From: Thamnidium elegans
Lineage: Eukaryota; Mucoromycota; Mucoromycetes; Mucorales; Mucoraceae
DNA length: 64,000 bases
Reading direction: 5' to 3'
Assembly (NCBI GenBank): GCA_025201345.1
Contig: JAIXMG010000003.1
Coordinates: 558,001 to 622,000, forward strand
The position numbers and the translations under genes were made by a program. Of this stretch, positions 26,401 through 39,539 are shown piece after piece. The first letter of the stretch is position 1, and each line of letters starts with the position of its first letter. The notes beneath the pieces are model-generated. The model was not told where the DNA came from. It saw nothing but the letters and a program-made list of their open reading frames with translations, and did no database searches.

Positions 26401-29400
26401 GAGATACTTACCAATGCTACCAATCAAATTATCATCTTTTACTAAATCCAGATCTATATTTTTTTTTTTTTTTTTTCCAATGTGAATATATTAAATAAGT
26501 TTTTCTATATTGTTTTTTACCATTTATGTAAGATTGCGTATTATTAAATGGAACCGAATTGCCGATAAGAGAGTTAGTTCCGCGCCCTATATCATTTTCT
26601 TCGACAGAGGGCTTTAACTTTTTTTGTAATAATCGTTCTATCATAAGGTCATCCTCTTCGTACACTCTCTTTAAACTGCTTTTAATATCGGTGGGCGTAG
26701 AACTTATATGCAGCTTACAACAGGTATGCGCACACCTTAATTTAATAAAGATTAGTATAAATTCTGTACATAATACATTTAAGAATGATTTACATCTCCT
26801 TGTTCCTACAGCGGTGCTTACACCTAAAAAAAAAAATTAGCTCTAATGTTTTAAAATAACTAATATACTCCTATATTACAGTTCATCCGGGTTCTTCTTC
26901 TTCCTGACAGGCTTCTTTTTCATACTTTCAGGATTAATATTCGCGGCTGACGTAGTACTAGCATTACTATGATTCAATGCAGGTTTTTGATCTAATGTAG
27001 TATTAGATATATCATCGATTTCCTGCCAAATACGAGGATCTATCTCAAATTCTTCTAGTACATCATCGTACTCGGGATTTTTAACTTGCGTCATTTGGGG
27101 TCGATTTGCTTGTGCCGATATCAAGTTAGAGCCGGCTAAAGAGATATAGCTCTTTGGATCTACGTTTGGCCTTATATCCTTCGTAATGTCTATGCCAACT
27201 AATAAAGGAGAGGGGAAGAAAAAAAAAGGGTAAATCTTCTGTTTTGTTTTATAGCTTTGAAAAAAAAAAATGTTTTTCTAAAGTACCAAAATCTTCACTT
27301 TTCAAGTGACAAGAGATAATTGTAGTTGGGGATATAACTTCCACTTTTAAATCAAAGGTCTGTTGAGCTTCATGCAATTTGGAAATACTGTATAATATTA
27401 AGCCGCTTTAATAAAACACACACACACACACACACACACGTTTTTATATAACTTACAGTATACGACGAAAGTCCAATAAGACCTTTTCGGTTGTATCTAC
27501 AGAGAACTGAGCGTAATAGGCTTTACCGTATTTTCCTCGATTAACAGTAGTATTATGTAACCCAATAGTAATATGTAAATTAATAAACTCATTCGATGAT
27601 CTTTCTTGATTACTCTTTAAACAAAGAGACTATGCAACAGAGAAAGTTACCAACAAGTCGATTATCCCATCATGTTTACTTTTACCTGTTCCACGTTTAA
27701 AATAAAATGCGGGATTGCATTCAAGTGCTTTTTTATCTATAGCATGGCTTTAATAAAGAACCCCTGACATATATATATAAAGTACCTTTGTACCAAATGG
27801 AGGATTTCGATTTAAAATCTTTAGGGGGGTAAAATAAAAAGTTACCAATCTATCGAGTATAATACATTATAACCCTTTACCATTTCGATTCTACCCGGAT
27901 CACAATTTCTTAATTGTTCCATGCTGATCATATTGGCCTGCGCAAGTGTCTTCGCAAACTGGGAACCTATACCTTCTATTTGTCTGGCTACGTAAGGAGA
28001 CGTGGACCACATCTTTGCTTGCAGACTCTGATACAACTCTGCTGCAAATTTCAATTTAACTGGATTTTTCTCATGAATACTACAATCAATTACACCTAGA
28101 TTTGTTTTTTTTTTGTTATTGGTCATTAAGCATATATATACAAATTATTTCTTTCTTTTTTTGTTTTTTTGTTTACATTTCGTAACACGACTAATTGTAA
28201 TTAGAATACTGGAAGCTTCCGTAGCCAATAAGTTGTTTCCTGAATTATATAAAGATATATCACCAAGTAAACACTAAATAAAAAGTAAATACAAATGTAT
28301 AGTCTTGCCTTTTTTTTTTTCTTACCTGCACAAGAATAAATATCTTGTCAGGAATACTAATAACCCTTTCAATAGGAAATCTTATATTAGGATGCTTAGC
28401 AAGAGTATTTAAGAAAGATTTTTCGCCGTTGTTAAATCGAACTGAACCCGTTTCTTCTTGCGCTTGACATAATAAGTAAAGCTATAAGGTTTATGTTAAT
28501 AAAAATAAAAGATAAAAACTATTACGTATTTGTTAAAGGAGAGAAATATTTTACTGTGTCTTTAACAGATCCAGGGTTTTCTGTATCAAGTAGATGAATC
28601 ATAACTGGGTATTTCATATAATATCTATCCATTGCTAGTCCATAAGCTAAAATGCAAAGAAATATTAGGTTTTTTTTTTGTTATATGTAAAACTTGGTTT
28701 ATTTACCTGTTGGTTTCAAGGACTTATTAAAACTTTCTTCAATAAGATTATGCTGTTTTAATAATTCCAAGTCCTTGGCACAAATTTCTATTTTAAAAAA
28801 AAAGTTAAACCATAAACCATAAAACTATGCATTACAATACCTTGTAAAATACTGTCAGTGGGCATATAAGTCCCTGGTTCCAAACGATAATGAATAGGGT
28901 TTTTTGAGACGCGAATATATAAAAATGTAGAACGTAACCTAACATACAATTATTTATATATATTTACAGTCAAGAAAAAAAAAAGTCCCCCCCCCTTTTT
29001 TTTACCAGTTCAAACCCGTATGTATGTCAGTAATTGTACCTAAACAAATTTCTGACATCAAATGTTCAATCATATTTTCATGAAGCCTAATAAGAAAATC
29101 GTAAAAATCCAAATATCTAAAAAAAGAAAATTGCACTTTTTTTCTGTACCAGCTTTCTATATTAGTTGTTCCAGAGATGAGTGTATTATACCGTCTTTCC
29201 ATATCTAACGTAGTTAAAATAACTGCAGAACCGGATGTGTCTAATCCTGGTCTGCCTGCTCTTCCAACCATTTGAAGAAGATCAAGATCTGAATACTCTC
29301 TGAAGCCCCTTTCTTGATAACCTAATATGTTGACTTAATAAACAGTTACAAATATGAAAATTATATGTTGCTAACCCTGAGTAGACTTGATAATGACCAG

Positions 29401-31841
29401 ATGTGCAGGCAAATTAACCTTGAAAAAAAAAAAAAAAAAAAAAAAACTTTAGATGTATTTTTTGTTATTGTTATATAATTATAACTTACACCGACAGCTA
29501 AAGTAGAAGTTGTGGCTATGTAGTACTATCTATTAATATTGATTTTTTTTTTTAAAAAAAAATACTGCGTACTTATTACTCTAATCTCTCTACTCAAAAA
29601 GAGGTTTTCAATCTGAGAGCGATCACTTGAGTCCAAACCAGCTAAGTATAACATGAATATACATATCTTTTTCTTTTTAGTTATTAAACGAACCATGATG
29701 AAAAGCTAGTCCTCTTTCTACCAGTTTAGGTAATGCTTTGTTCTTTAATTTACATGCAGGATGAATTTTTCTTTTATCTTCACTATAAGCTTATTAGTAA
29801 AAAAGAAAAAAAAACCATCTGTCTTATTGATTCATTAATTTACCGTAAAGAGGGAATCTTCTTTTTATCTATCATTTGTAATAATGTATTGCATGATTGC
29901 TCAGCTGATTTTCGAGTAGAACAGAACTAGCCCGTGTTTTTTTTTAATGCATATGGATAAGATACTCTAATTAAATTTCATTACTTACAATCAACACTGG
30001 TTTTGAATTACTATGTTTTTGAATCATATCTAAAAGTCTTTTTGTATACATAAAGGGAGAATACTAAGTATTAAATTATTAAAAAAAAAACACGTCAACA
30101 TACTTCCAATCAAGCTTTCGATCAAATAAGAACATATTTGGTTCATGTAAAGGAAACGCATACACAAACCTATTGAGTTTGATGGGCCGGTATTCTTCCG
30201 AAAAAGAAATAGCTAATGCATGAAGTAATTCAGAGATGATCTAGATAGAATTTTTACGTCTTCAGTTAGACTTACGCTTTGCTTTAAGCCAAGTAGCTAT
30301 ATCTTGTAAATTAGGTACAGTGGCAGATACAGCAATGAAACGTAAATTATGTCCTATTGTCTATATTTATCTTTAATAATCGTTACGATAGTTCTTATTC
30401 ATGTTTGTATGTACCTGCATTCTGCTGACACAAGCTTCTAAGCAGGCACCACGTTTTTCGTTAAGAATATGAACTTCATCAATCTATACTTGATGTATAT
30501 TAGTTTATAAACTATGAGAGAGAGAGAGAGAGTTAAATATTACTAAAAAAAGTTTAATAAGCTGCATTAGTTGCCTGCTATCAATACAACGTCGAGTTAT
30601 AGCATCCCATTTTTCAGGAGTGGTGATACTAGAGAAAATTATTCATCAGTAAAAAAAAAAACCATAAAAATAAATAAATAAATACAAACATGATGGAAGT
30701 GTTACGAATAGATGATACGGTTACAAAATTAGTGTCGCCTGTAAACTCTTTACCTATATTACATTATAATCAATTTTTTTTTTTAAAAAAAAGGGGCGAA
30801 ACATAGTTATACTTACATACAATTCCAAAGGGCTTGAATTTATTCTCCCAATCCTTCACTCTTTCACTACACAAACTTTTGGTAGGAGCAATATATATGA
30901 TTTTAGAATTATCACCATGATTTAAAAGTACACGAATGATGGTTAGCTCCATCAAGACTGTTTTGCCTGAGCCAGTTGGCGCTATGTGTTACAATAATAT
31001 AAGAATATTATAGTTTACCTAAAAAAAAACCTTATTCTACTACCTGAAATTACCAAGTTGTTATTCTCGTAAAATGTCTAAAGTGACAAAATAAGCTTAA
31101 TTTTTTTTTTCTTTTTTTTTTTTTTTTAAAAAAAAAAGGTATGTAATTACATCATTTAAACACTTTGATTGAATGACATTAAAGACGCCAAATTTAAATA
31201 CAGAATTAAACGGGGCAGCTAAAATAAACAAACAAAAATGTTAAAAGTATTCAAAAGTAGGGATTTATGTGTACATACGTATTTCGCTGGTAGGTCTTAA
31301 TTCCGTATTGCTTACTACAGGAAACGAAACTTTATTTTGTTCTATAGATAATGAAATATTCATCAGTATATCGTCAAGAAATCAATGCAGTGTAACCCTA
31401 GTGAGCGTACAAGCAGTGTGTTTATATGCAACTTTTACCGTTTTTATTATTATCCTCACGCTTATTACGTTGAATCTCCTTTATAATAGTTTAAGTCAGT
31501 AAGGACGACAGTAAAAATAACAGGTTTTTTTTTAGGTATATAAAAAAAGTACAACTTACTGGGCCTTTAGGATACATTTCATCCGTTCTACCATAAAAGC
31601 TATCTAAAGGAATTTCATCTAGGGATGCTTCTTCATTTGCTAACCATTCTCCAATATTTATATCATTATCTATAAGTTGTGAATTTTCCATCATGTTGTT
31701 ATTTGAACTTGAGCTTTCCATATTTGGTGAACCAGAGTGCATACTAGTAAGACCATAGACGCCACTTTTTATGTCGGAAGTATGTCTCCTACTTGACAAG
31801 TTATTTTGTTGAGTAGATAGTTCCCACCTATATCTTTCCAT
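25948..31841 (-). CDS. HFM1/Mer3-like meiotic DNA helicase (Ski2-like superfamily 2)
   Basis: A gene of about 20 or more small exons. Exon 1 is 31841-31560, followed by an exon of about 40 nt (near 31442-31481) and one ending near 31278. Helicase motifs on the minus strand: motif I A-P-T-G-S-G-K-T (about 30960-30982), motif Ia I-A-P-T-K-S-L-C, motif II I-D-E-V-H-I-L (about 30470), motif III V-S-A-T-V-P-N (about 30325) and motif VI M-V-G-R-A-G-R-P-G-L-D (about 29240-29270). DEVH rather than DExH, with E-x-R-G after it, is typical of HFM1/Mer3. A Sec63-type domain (I-E-G-I-G-S-Q-F-A-K helix-hairpin) lies at 27842-28126. A small C-A-H-T-C-C segment occurs at about 26715-26740. Mer3 unwinds recombination intermediates and stabilises D-loops for class I crossovers. 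Exon borders between 26.4 and 30.9 kb were not all resolved, so integrity is not proven. Confidence 0.85.
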
Positions 31842-32388
31842 GTTATGTGTTTATATAAGAAAAAAAAGAAAGAAAGAAAGAAAAAAAAGAGTATATATAT
31901 ATATATTGACTACATCTTTTTGATATATATAATTTTTTTTTTTTTTTTACTCTTAAAATCTAAATACAGCCATATTCATTTCAATCATTTGATAAACACA
32001 GTGAAAGGTATGTAATTGAAAACTTCATTTATTTGATATTTGCTATTTGCTATTTTCCCTTTTATTTTATTTTTTTCACGATCAAAAATAAGTTTATGTA
32101 TATATAAAATAAAGGAATATAAGGGATTACATGTATTCTGTTGTATTAAAGTACAGGCGTGTAACAAAAAAAAACATTAAAAAAAAAGGAGTTAAAATAG
32201 GCAAAATAGAACATTCACCCAAAAAAAAAAAAGGCTTCTTCTTTCCCCTTTATTTATGAAATTCAGTAGTAATGATAACAAAAAAAAAAGCCCCATTCCC
32301 ATGTTAGTAAAAAAAAGGCTATTTTATCTCTTTTTTCATTTCTTTTTCCTTTTCTTTTTCCTTTTAAAAATTAAAAAAAAAAAAGTAA
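31842..32388. other. Divergent intergenic region, no gene seen
   Basis: Spacer between the 5' ends of the helicase and PP1-regulatory genes, presumably with both promoters. A TA repeat lies at 31893-31906. The last 60 bp before the plus-strand ATG are CT-rich and then A-rich. Confidence 0.5.
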
Positions 32389-33615
32389 ATGACAGATAAA
32401 ATACTAAAACCGATTCATACGATAAGAAAAGTATCTTTGCAACAAAACACTCATTTAACTAATGATCACAGCAAGATACCTTCTAACTTTTTGTCAACAA
32501 ACGATAGTCTATTATCAATTAAAAACAACTTTGAATTGGTTCCTCATCAAGCATTGTGTAAATCAATCCAACATGATATTTTATTAAAACCATCTCTTAA
32601 ACTTCACAGAAATGCTCCTACCAATAAATCTGTCCGCTTTAACATGCCACTTGTTCAAGTATTACATTTTCATTCACATTCTATGGAAGAAGAATATGAA
32701 GAAGAAGAAGAAGATGATGATGAAGAAGAAGAAGAAGAAGATGATGATGATTATTACGTAGAAGAAGAAGAAAGTGATTTAGAAGATGCATTTTTAGAAA
32801 TTTTTAGCAAAGGTCTGTCATCACCTCGCGATAATGAATTTCATTTATTCCCTCAGTATCTCACCAATCCTTCATCCAATGATTCCCTTGCTTTGAAATT
32901 AACAAACTGGCCATCAGTACATGCAAAGCAGCGCTCTCTGTCTCAAATGGTTAGCTTAGAAAGCCTTGATTGGGAAAATGCGCGTAGCGTTATTAAGGGA
33001 CGTGTTTTAGTGCATAACGTAGCATTTGAAAAATCTATTATGGTCAGAATGTCATTTAATCATTGGCAGACGTGGATCGATGTAGAAGCGACCTATAAGG
33101 AATCTTTAAATGGTGCACTTGATAGATTCTCATTTGAACTAGTCACGCCCAATCATCTTTCGTACTTGAACCTTATTAATACCAGTTCTTCTTGCAGTAT
33201 GGCTATTAGATATCAAGTGAATGGTCAAGAATATTGGGACAATAACAATCAGAACAACTTTAATGTTCAATGGGTATCTTGTGGCGGCAATAAGATAACA
33301 AAAAGAAAGGATGTCGTTGTAAAACCAAATCCGATTTCTTTTTACCCAGCATATAATCAGGAGCAAGAGATTAAAAAGGAGGAATACACAACTCGTTTTT
33401 TAACGGGTATGTATATAGCTCCGTCTTGCAATGACAAGTCCAATTACTTATCAACTCAGCAGCAAATTAGTGTTCATTTCCAGTCATATCTAGACAACCG
33501 GCAACGGCAAACTAAATATTCAGTAAAAGATCATAATGCAATCATGTCAGTGCCTTCTCCACCGCCTTCCCCGCTTTTAATACCGCCTAGTAGGAATGAT
33601 CTAGTACTAACATAG
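32389..33615 (+). CDS. Protein phosphatase 1 regulatory subunit with CBM21 domain (Gac1/PPP1R3-like)
   Basis: Single exon, 408 residues. Residues 79-83, K-S-V-R-F, form an RVxF PP1-docking motif preceded by N. A very acidic Glu/Asp stretch follows (about residues 99-130). The CBM21 carbohydrate-binding domain covers about residues 200-300: G-R-V-L-V-H-N-V-A-F-E-K, V-R-M-S-F-N-H-W-Q-T-W, D-R-F-S-F-E-L and Q-E-Y-W-D-N-N-N-x-x-N-F. These are the hallmarks of glycogen-targeting PP1 subunits (yeast Gac1/Pig2, animal PPP1R3), which bring PP1 to glycogen to activate glycogen synthase. RVxF upstream of CBM21 is the standard order. An S-P-P-P-S-P tail ends the protein. Confidence 0.92.
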   Translation: MTDKILKPIHTIRKVSLQQNTHLTNDHSKIPSNFLSTNDSLLSIKNNFELVPHQALCKSIQHDILLKPSLKLHRNAPTNKSVRFNMPLVQVLHFHSHSMEEEYEEEEEDDDEEEEEEDDDDYYVEEEESDLEDAFLEIFSKGLSSPRDNEFHLFPQYLTNPSSNDSLALKLTNWPSVHAKQRSLSQMVSLESLDWENARSVIKGRVLVHNVAFEKSIMVRMSFNHWQTWIDVEATYKESLNGALDRFSFELVTPNHLSYLNLINTSSSCSMAIRYQVNGQEYWDNNNQNNFNVQWVSCGGNKITKRKDVVVKPNPISFYPAYNQEQEIKKEEYTTRFLTGMYIAPSCNDKSNYLSTQQQISVHFQSYLDNRQRQTKYSVKDHNAIMSVPSPPPSPLLIPPSRNDLVLT

Positions 33616-33749
33616 CATTTAGCCTTTTCTCTTTTCTTTTCTTTTTTTTTTTTTTTTTACAATAAAAAATAAATATTTACATTTAAAAACAACTGTTGCC
33701 TCTACTCCTAAACAAAAAAGCTTATTTCGCCCTACATTTTGCACTTCAC

Positions 33750-33780
<31 letters not shown>

Positions 33781-33820
33781 ATATAGGAGATAAAATGCAA
33801 TTTTTATAATTAGAATTTTA

Positions 33821-34645
33821 TTAATATTGTCCTAAAAGACAAAATAAAACCGGGACAATTACTTCCCAATAATTTGTCAACCAAATTGAATTAGCATTGG
33901 ATTTAGCAACTTTAGCTATGGCTGGTGAAGCAGTAATACGAGGCAAAGCCAGTTGACTAGTAGACATAGCACGATGAGCCGATCTACTACTTTCGGGCGC
34001 CAGTGTGATTGGACTAAACGTGAAAGATGATTCAGCGACAACCAAAGATGGTTTATGAGATGAAGCCAACTCTTGCTGTTTAAAATCTTCTTCTTCCGCA
34101 GCAATATCACCCATAGCATCCTCTTGTACAATTGTATCTATTTCACCTACCACATTATCTGCTACAACGCTATCAGGTTGTTCCATCTCTACTACGTGTT
34201 CGAAATCTTGCTCTAATGGGATCGGGGTTTCTGCAGTGCCTTCAACCAGTGGCTCTTTTCCTGCAGCTTCTTTATTTGCGGCCAAAGCCGCTGCGATAGC
34301 CATATCGGCTGCAATAGAAAGTACGTCGTTTTTGTCTATCACTACTACTTGTGCAACAACAGGAGTAGGTGCTGCCACGTTTCCTTGTTCTGAATAAACT
34401 ATATTTGTGGCTAAAATATATATATTTTTTAGACGATTAGTTTTTTCTTTTTTTTTTTTTCTTTTTTATTTTACTATCTATTTCCGTATCCACGACAACT
34501 TTCATTGCAAAAAAATAAAAATATAATTAATATAATTTAAATAAATTAAAAAAAAAAAGACCTTGATTTCAACTATAAACTTTACTTTGGGCTGCGTTTA
34601 CTATAAGGGCACTTAGTAATAAATAAGCAAGGGTGGTACGCATAT
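33821..34645 (-). CDS. Small secreted or GPI-anchored protein, family not recognised
   Basis: Two exons: 34645-34586 and 34398-33821. The first exon encodes a typical signal peptide (M-R-T-T-L-A-Y-L-L-L-S-A-L-I-V-N-A-A-Q), which ends at the exon border. The mature part is Ala/Val/Glu-rich and without cysteines, then Ser-rich. The C-terminus has S-N-A-N-S before a hydrophobic stretch (I-V-P-V-L-F-C-L-L-G-Q-Y) that could be a GPI-attachment signal or a membrane anchor. Without the first exon the protein would have no leader, so the spliced model is preferred. The 187-nt intron is longer than most here. Function unknown; probably cell surface. Confidence 0.65.
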
Positions 34646-34962
34646 TTTTTATTTTTTTTTTTTTGTATAAAGGAAACAAAAAGTATAGGAGGAAAAAAAA
34701 AAAAAAAAAAAAAAAAAAAGATAATTTAGAAATATAACTTTGTGAAGGGAATTAGACATTATTTGAATTATATCCGATTAAATAAATGTTTTTTTATTTA
34801 TTTCGTGTAGTTTTTTTGCATTAAAGTTTTAGAGTATCGAAAGGAAAAAAAAAAAAAAAAAAAAGTGTGTATATATACGAAATGTGAGGGGATTGTTTTT
34901 TTTTTAAGAAAAATGAGTTTGTTACTTTTTTTTTTTTTTTTTTTTTTTTGATGTGGTTAAAT
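34646..34962. other. Intergenic homopolymer-rich spacer
   Basis: About 317 bp with A runs (34691-34719, 34845-34864) and a T run (34927-34949) close to the Sec61 alpha stop. No gene seen. Confidence 0.5.
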
Positions 34963-36710
34963 CTATTGAGTCATGGCTTCCATACTCAAGTTTCCTTCCA
35001 TTTGCTCCTTAACAAACATTTCAAAGTATTGGAAAACAATCATAACAGTCATCAAAATACCAGCACCGGAACCAATAGCTCCAAGAATATCAGCGAAAAC
35101 GCTGACCAAACCTAAACAAACACCACCTAAAATAGCAGCTTGAGGAATAACACGCTTTAATTCCTTGAACATGGAGACATCACGGAAACCAGCAATTGTA
35201 AGTTGTTGATCCTTGAGAATCTTGGCAACATCACGAGGAGAAGAACCAGAGATATCAACCCAAGCCTTGGATAAGTAAGCACAAGTGACGAGTGTAATAG
35301 TAACATAAAGGACGGTATGGATAGGATCAAAGATAGCTTCAAGGATACTGTGAGGAGCAGAGAGATAATAGACAACACCACCAGTAGCAGTAAGTTGGTT
35401 AGAATCAGCCATAGGTTCCCAAACACCGAAAATACGAATAAGAATGTTGTTACCGAAATAACTGTAAAGAGCTTGAGAGATCAAGAAGATGTTGGCAAAT
35501 AAAGCAGATTGAAGCATCACGGGCATGCTGGAAGTATAGAAGAGCTTGATAGGATAACTACCACGTTGACCACGAAGACGGTTAGACTTGACAGGAAGTT
35601 CAACACGGAAACCTTGAAGATAGATAACAAGGCCGAAAGTAAGAAGGGTAGCAAGAACGCTCATGACGTTAGTTAAATCAGTACGATAAAAGGCATCCTT
35701 AAGAGCACGAGCCTTATCAGTACGAGACATGATCAAATGGAAAAGAGAGATGATAGCACCTTCATATTCAAGACCACGGAAAGTAGCGACCTTGGTGAAG
35801 GCCAAAGACTTCCAAAAGATATTTTGACAGACGTTGGCAGCAACGAAAATGTTAATACCGGATCCAAGACCGTAACCCTTTTGTAATAATTCATCCAATA
35901 ATAAAGTAACGGTAGAAGAAAAGATAAGTTGAGCAACCAAAAGAGCACAACGGACTGAACCGAGCTCAGTAGGATTGCCATAAAGACCGGTGAAAACGAG
36001 AAGAACAGCTTGAACACTGGCAATTAAAACGGCGAATACTAGATGGGTAATACGAATAAGTATTTGTCTAATATTTCCCGTTTATATATCTAATCCATGT
36101 AAAACATTCGTAACTATTACAGTTCTCTCATGTTTCTCTCATTCCCTTCCTCTCTCTCTCTCTCTCTCTCTCTGTATCTGTATCCATAAAAGAATTATTC
36201 AATACTTACATTTTTGGGCACCACAGAATAAAGCGCGATCTTCCTTTAAGCTGTAATCGACACGAATAACATTAGCAGAAGCCATGAGTTGCATGATCAT
36301 ACCGGAAGAAAGAATAGGAAGAACACCTAATTCCATAAGTGTACCACGGTTAGATGCGAGAACAACACGCATCCAATAAAGAGGATCAGAAGATTCAGAA
36401 GAAATAATACCGTAAAGAGGTACTTGCGACATTACCAAAAAAGCAAAAAGTGTAACGGCAGTATAAAGAATTCTTTCGTTGAAAGGAACCTATACACAAC
36501 AGCAACAACAAAATAAGTACATGTATATATTTATCATCATCATCATCATCATCATCATCATCTTACCTTGCGTAATGGTGATTCAATTTCGGGAAGTACA
36601 GCCATAAAAGGCTTCAAGATATGGAGTGCCCTGACTATTAAGACAAAAAAAAAAGTTAATTTCATAGTATCCATAACAACTCTTTTTCTTTATGTATACT
36701 TACGACCCAT
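34963..36710 (-). CDS. SEC61: Sec61 alpha, ER protein translocation channel
   Basis: Four exons: 36710-36704 (7 nt: Met-Gly plus one base), 36634-36567, 36489-36210 and 36038-34963. The start [12 protein letters not shown] precedes the amphipathic helix, [15 protein letters not shown] and the plug region with Q-V-P-L-Y-G-I. Further landmarks are [20 protein letters not shown] and [13 protein letters not shown]. About 475 residues with ten hydrophobic segments, the usual length. It is the pore of the co- and post-translational ER translocon. A (CAT)n repeat lies inside intron 2 (36538-36561) and a CT repeat in intron 3. Confidence 0.96.
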
Positions 36711-37026
36711 TTTATATATATTTTAACGCGAAACAAAGAAGGGAATAAAAAAGAAATATATTGAGTGGGAAATACTAAAAAAAAAAAAAAATTCACCAAT
36801 GATTGGGAAAAGTAAGAATTAACCAATCATGGATTCTTGTTTTTGCTCTGTTTTAAAAAGATGCACAGACGACACCACTATCAAGTGTAACGTGCAAGAT
36901 ATCAAACCTGTTTAAATAGGTGTTGTACCGAGACTAACCAATGGAGAAAGAACAACCAAAAAAAAAGTACATGACATTTATTACATAAGATTATTACAAA
37001 AAAATATAAAGTAAATTTTTTTTTTT
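36711..37026. other. Intergenic spacer, no gene seen
   Basis: About 316 bp between the Sec61 alpha start and the stop of the DUF2408-like gene; AT-rich, nothing recognised. Confidence 0.45.
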
Positions 37027-38805
37027 TTACTCGGATTGTATATCTTCTGATTCATCTCGTAGAGATTCTATAATCAAATAACATTCTTCAAGTACATCTA
37101 CACATAAAGCTTGGCCTAACCGTAATATTTTAGTTATCTACATAGATAATTTGGTACTACTCTAATTTACCTTCAGGAAGAGAGCCTCGATCATCATAAA
37201 AGTTTCCATTTTTACGTAAATTTTCTATACTTGCTAATTTCATTTGATAGCTACATGTATATTTAGTGACGCTGTATAACTTTCACCTATCATTTTACTT
37301 ACGGATAAAGTTCTTCTGGTGAACAAGGTGAACCAGTCTTTTTAACAGCCAACAAACACTGACGAACTGTAGTAAGTTGATTATACACCGGTGCCAAAAC
37401 TTCAGATACAGGAGTACTTTCACACAACAGCACAAAAATAATTCTATAACATTTATGAAGTAAAAATTCCAAAATGGTTTGTCCTTCCGGTGCCTCTCCT
37501 TTATTATCTAGAAACTTTCCAACCAGCTCAGTATTGGTCTCCGTCTCTTCAGTTTCATCATGGTATCGCATCTTGACAATATCATGAAGTTGGTGTTGAT
37601 ATGTAAATAAATCTGTTTGGCGTAATGTCCACTTGTGAGTTAATTCTAAACGCTCCAATTGAGCTTTGATACCTAGTAATCGTTCTCGAATCGTTTGAAG
37701 TGCAGGTGAGAATCTCTCATTACAGACCAAGATAAGATCATGCGACCAAAAATAAAGTTGTTCAAGTAAATTGATAATCACTGCTTGGCCGGTAGGAATC
37801 GTTACGCCGTCCTCCGAAAGGAATTTACCGTCTACTCTTAAATTATCAATTTTACGAATCTTTTCTTGTAATTGTTTAATATCACTAGGTAAATAATCAC
37901 TTCTACAACAAATGGAAGCAAGATGTCGTCTGATACGCAATAATTTATCTCTAATCGGAATGCTATACGTACTGTAAGTCTAAAAGCTACATGATGCACA
38001 ATTAAAATTAAACCCTCCCCCAATTAACTTACAGTTCCGGCGAAACTTCATGTATGGTATCAATTAAATTCTTATAAATACGATCTATAAGCTCATTAGC
38101 ATTATTACATAAAAAAAAAGTTTATATGATCTACTTACTACACTGCATATACTTGTATCGTAATACTTCTAGCACAGTCTCTGGTAATTCTCGACATTTA
38201 TCTTCTCCATTTAAAATAAGATCAACTTCGTCCAGTTTAGCCTTATAAGGCCTCAAATACTCTTCCTCGTAAACCCCAAATTCTTCCAATCGGTCAAAAA
38301 TGTGCTATTTTTTTCTGTATTAAAATACGTCATATTGAATATATATATATATATTTCTTACCTTGATAGCCATTACAAGTGAATAGACAGCAGTACCTTT
38401 TTTTTTTTTAAAAAAAAAAAGGGTAAATGATATGCAGCTAAATGACGTATATTATATATTTACCTTCTCTCTTTTTTCCCAAAGATAAGAAGCTTAAACT
38501 CAGCATTTGCAAAACTTCGTCCAAAATGTCGTCTGTTCTATTCAATTCTCGTGATTCGTCCAAGAGTTGACCACCTCTTAAATCACTCAACTTCTTCATC
38601 TCGTCTTCTATTTGAAGACGTATAGGTAAAATATCTTCTAATTTGAGATAGCTTGAACGGTCACGTTTGACAACCGAGAGTTTTGCTCGGATACCTAAAA
38701 GGCGCTCAAGAACAGGTTGCTCTGATTTTTTTTTTTTTATAAGTCATTTTAAATGTGCATTTAAAATTATAGTTTATTACCTTGTACAGGTACTTTTCGT
38801 GGCAT
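37027..38805 (-). CDS. Conserved fungal protein of DUF2408 type, duplicated domain
   Basis: Starts at 38805 (M-P-R-K-V-P-V-Q in a 25-nt exon ending 38781). Further exons cover about 38723-38463, two short ones near 38350-38150 and 38090-38035, 37970-37310 and two short terminal ones, ending E-D-I-Q-S-E. The protein consists of helical repeats: E-R-L-L-G-I-R-A-K-L-S-V-V-K-R in the first half and E-R-L-L-G-I-K-A-Q-L-E-R-L in the second. Each is followed by a region with Lys/Asp-rich helices and L-L-D-E- or V-G-K-F-L-D-N-K-G-E-like segments, so the same unit is present twice. This matches what I know of fungal DUF2408 proteins; no biochemical role is established. No membrane segment or signal peptide is seen. 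The domain name is from memory of the family pattern and is moderately sure. Confidence 0.65.
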
Positions 38806-39092
38806 TGTTAAAGATAGAACTGATAAAAAAGAAATAAAAAAACAAAAACAAAGAAAAAGAGTTTTAGTTCATTTTGAATTACTTTATTTTTTCCGTCATG
38901 TTCCAATTCCGAGTTTCACAAATCGTGTAATTCGTTTAAAAATCAAACTTTTTATTTGACCAATCAATGCGTTCAAAATTTTTGCCGGCCTTTCATCATA
39001 ATGCCTGTGTAATGAAATGTCAAATTTATTAATAATAAAATATTTACAAGTTTACCATGTTCAAATACTTTGCGAAAAGCTTTTGGGAATGT

Positions 39093-39242
39093 CGGACTTA
39101 CCCTCTACAATTTTCTTTTGTAATTTTTTTTTGTTGCTTCCTCAATACGCTCAGCTATAATTTCGCTCCTTGCTAAAGGCGTCTTGCGTACTTCTTGCTT
39201 ACTTTTTGTCCAGCATTCCTCAATGGGACTCAGCATTGTTCA
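39093..39242 (-). pseudogene. Relic of Tc1/IS630-type transposase, C-terminal part
   Basis: On the minus strand from about 39242: M-L-S-P-I-E-E-C-W-T-K-S-K, the region of the third catalytic acid (Glu of the DDE triad, normally N-P-I-E-x-x-W). An A-E-R-I-E-E-A-T tail follows and then stops. Nothing upstream keeps a transposase frame. It is similar to, but not the same as, the copy at 46.8-48.2 kb. Confidence 0.55.
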
Positions 39243-39539
39243 CCTCCTTATTAATATTAGATACACTTGCCTTTTTTTGTAGATAACAGCAACATGCTAT
39301 ATAAGGGGTGTCTTCTTTTTATATCAGAATTTCCTCATCTACATCAAAACAAATAAAAATTACCTGCACACTTTTATCTTATGCCCACGCAAAACTTCTA
39401 ATCAGCCACCCGCCTAGATTTATAATTTAAAAATCATTATTAACATCTGTTTGCCCTAAAATGCTTTATTCATGTATAACTCAACCAGTTATCTTCATAT
39501 ATATATATTTAACTATGGGTTTATTTATTTAATGTATTT

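Noticed and set aside
36538..36561. (CAT)n run as a CRISPR-like or functional array
   Set aside because: Simple trinucleotide repeat inside a Sec61 alpha intron without spacers.
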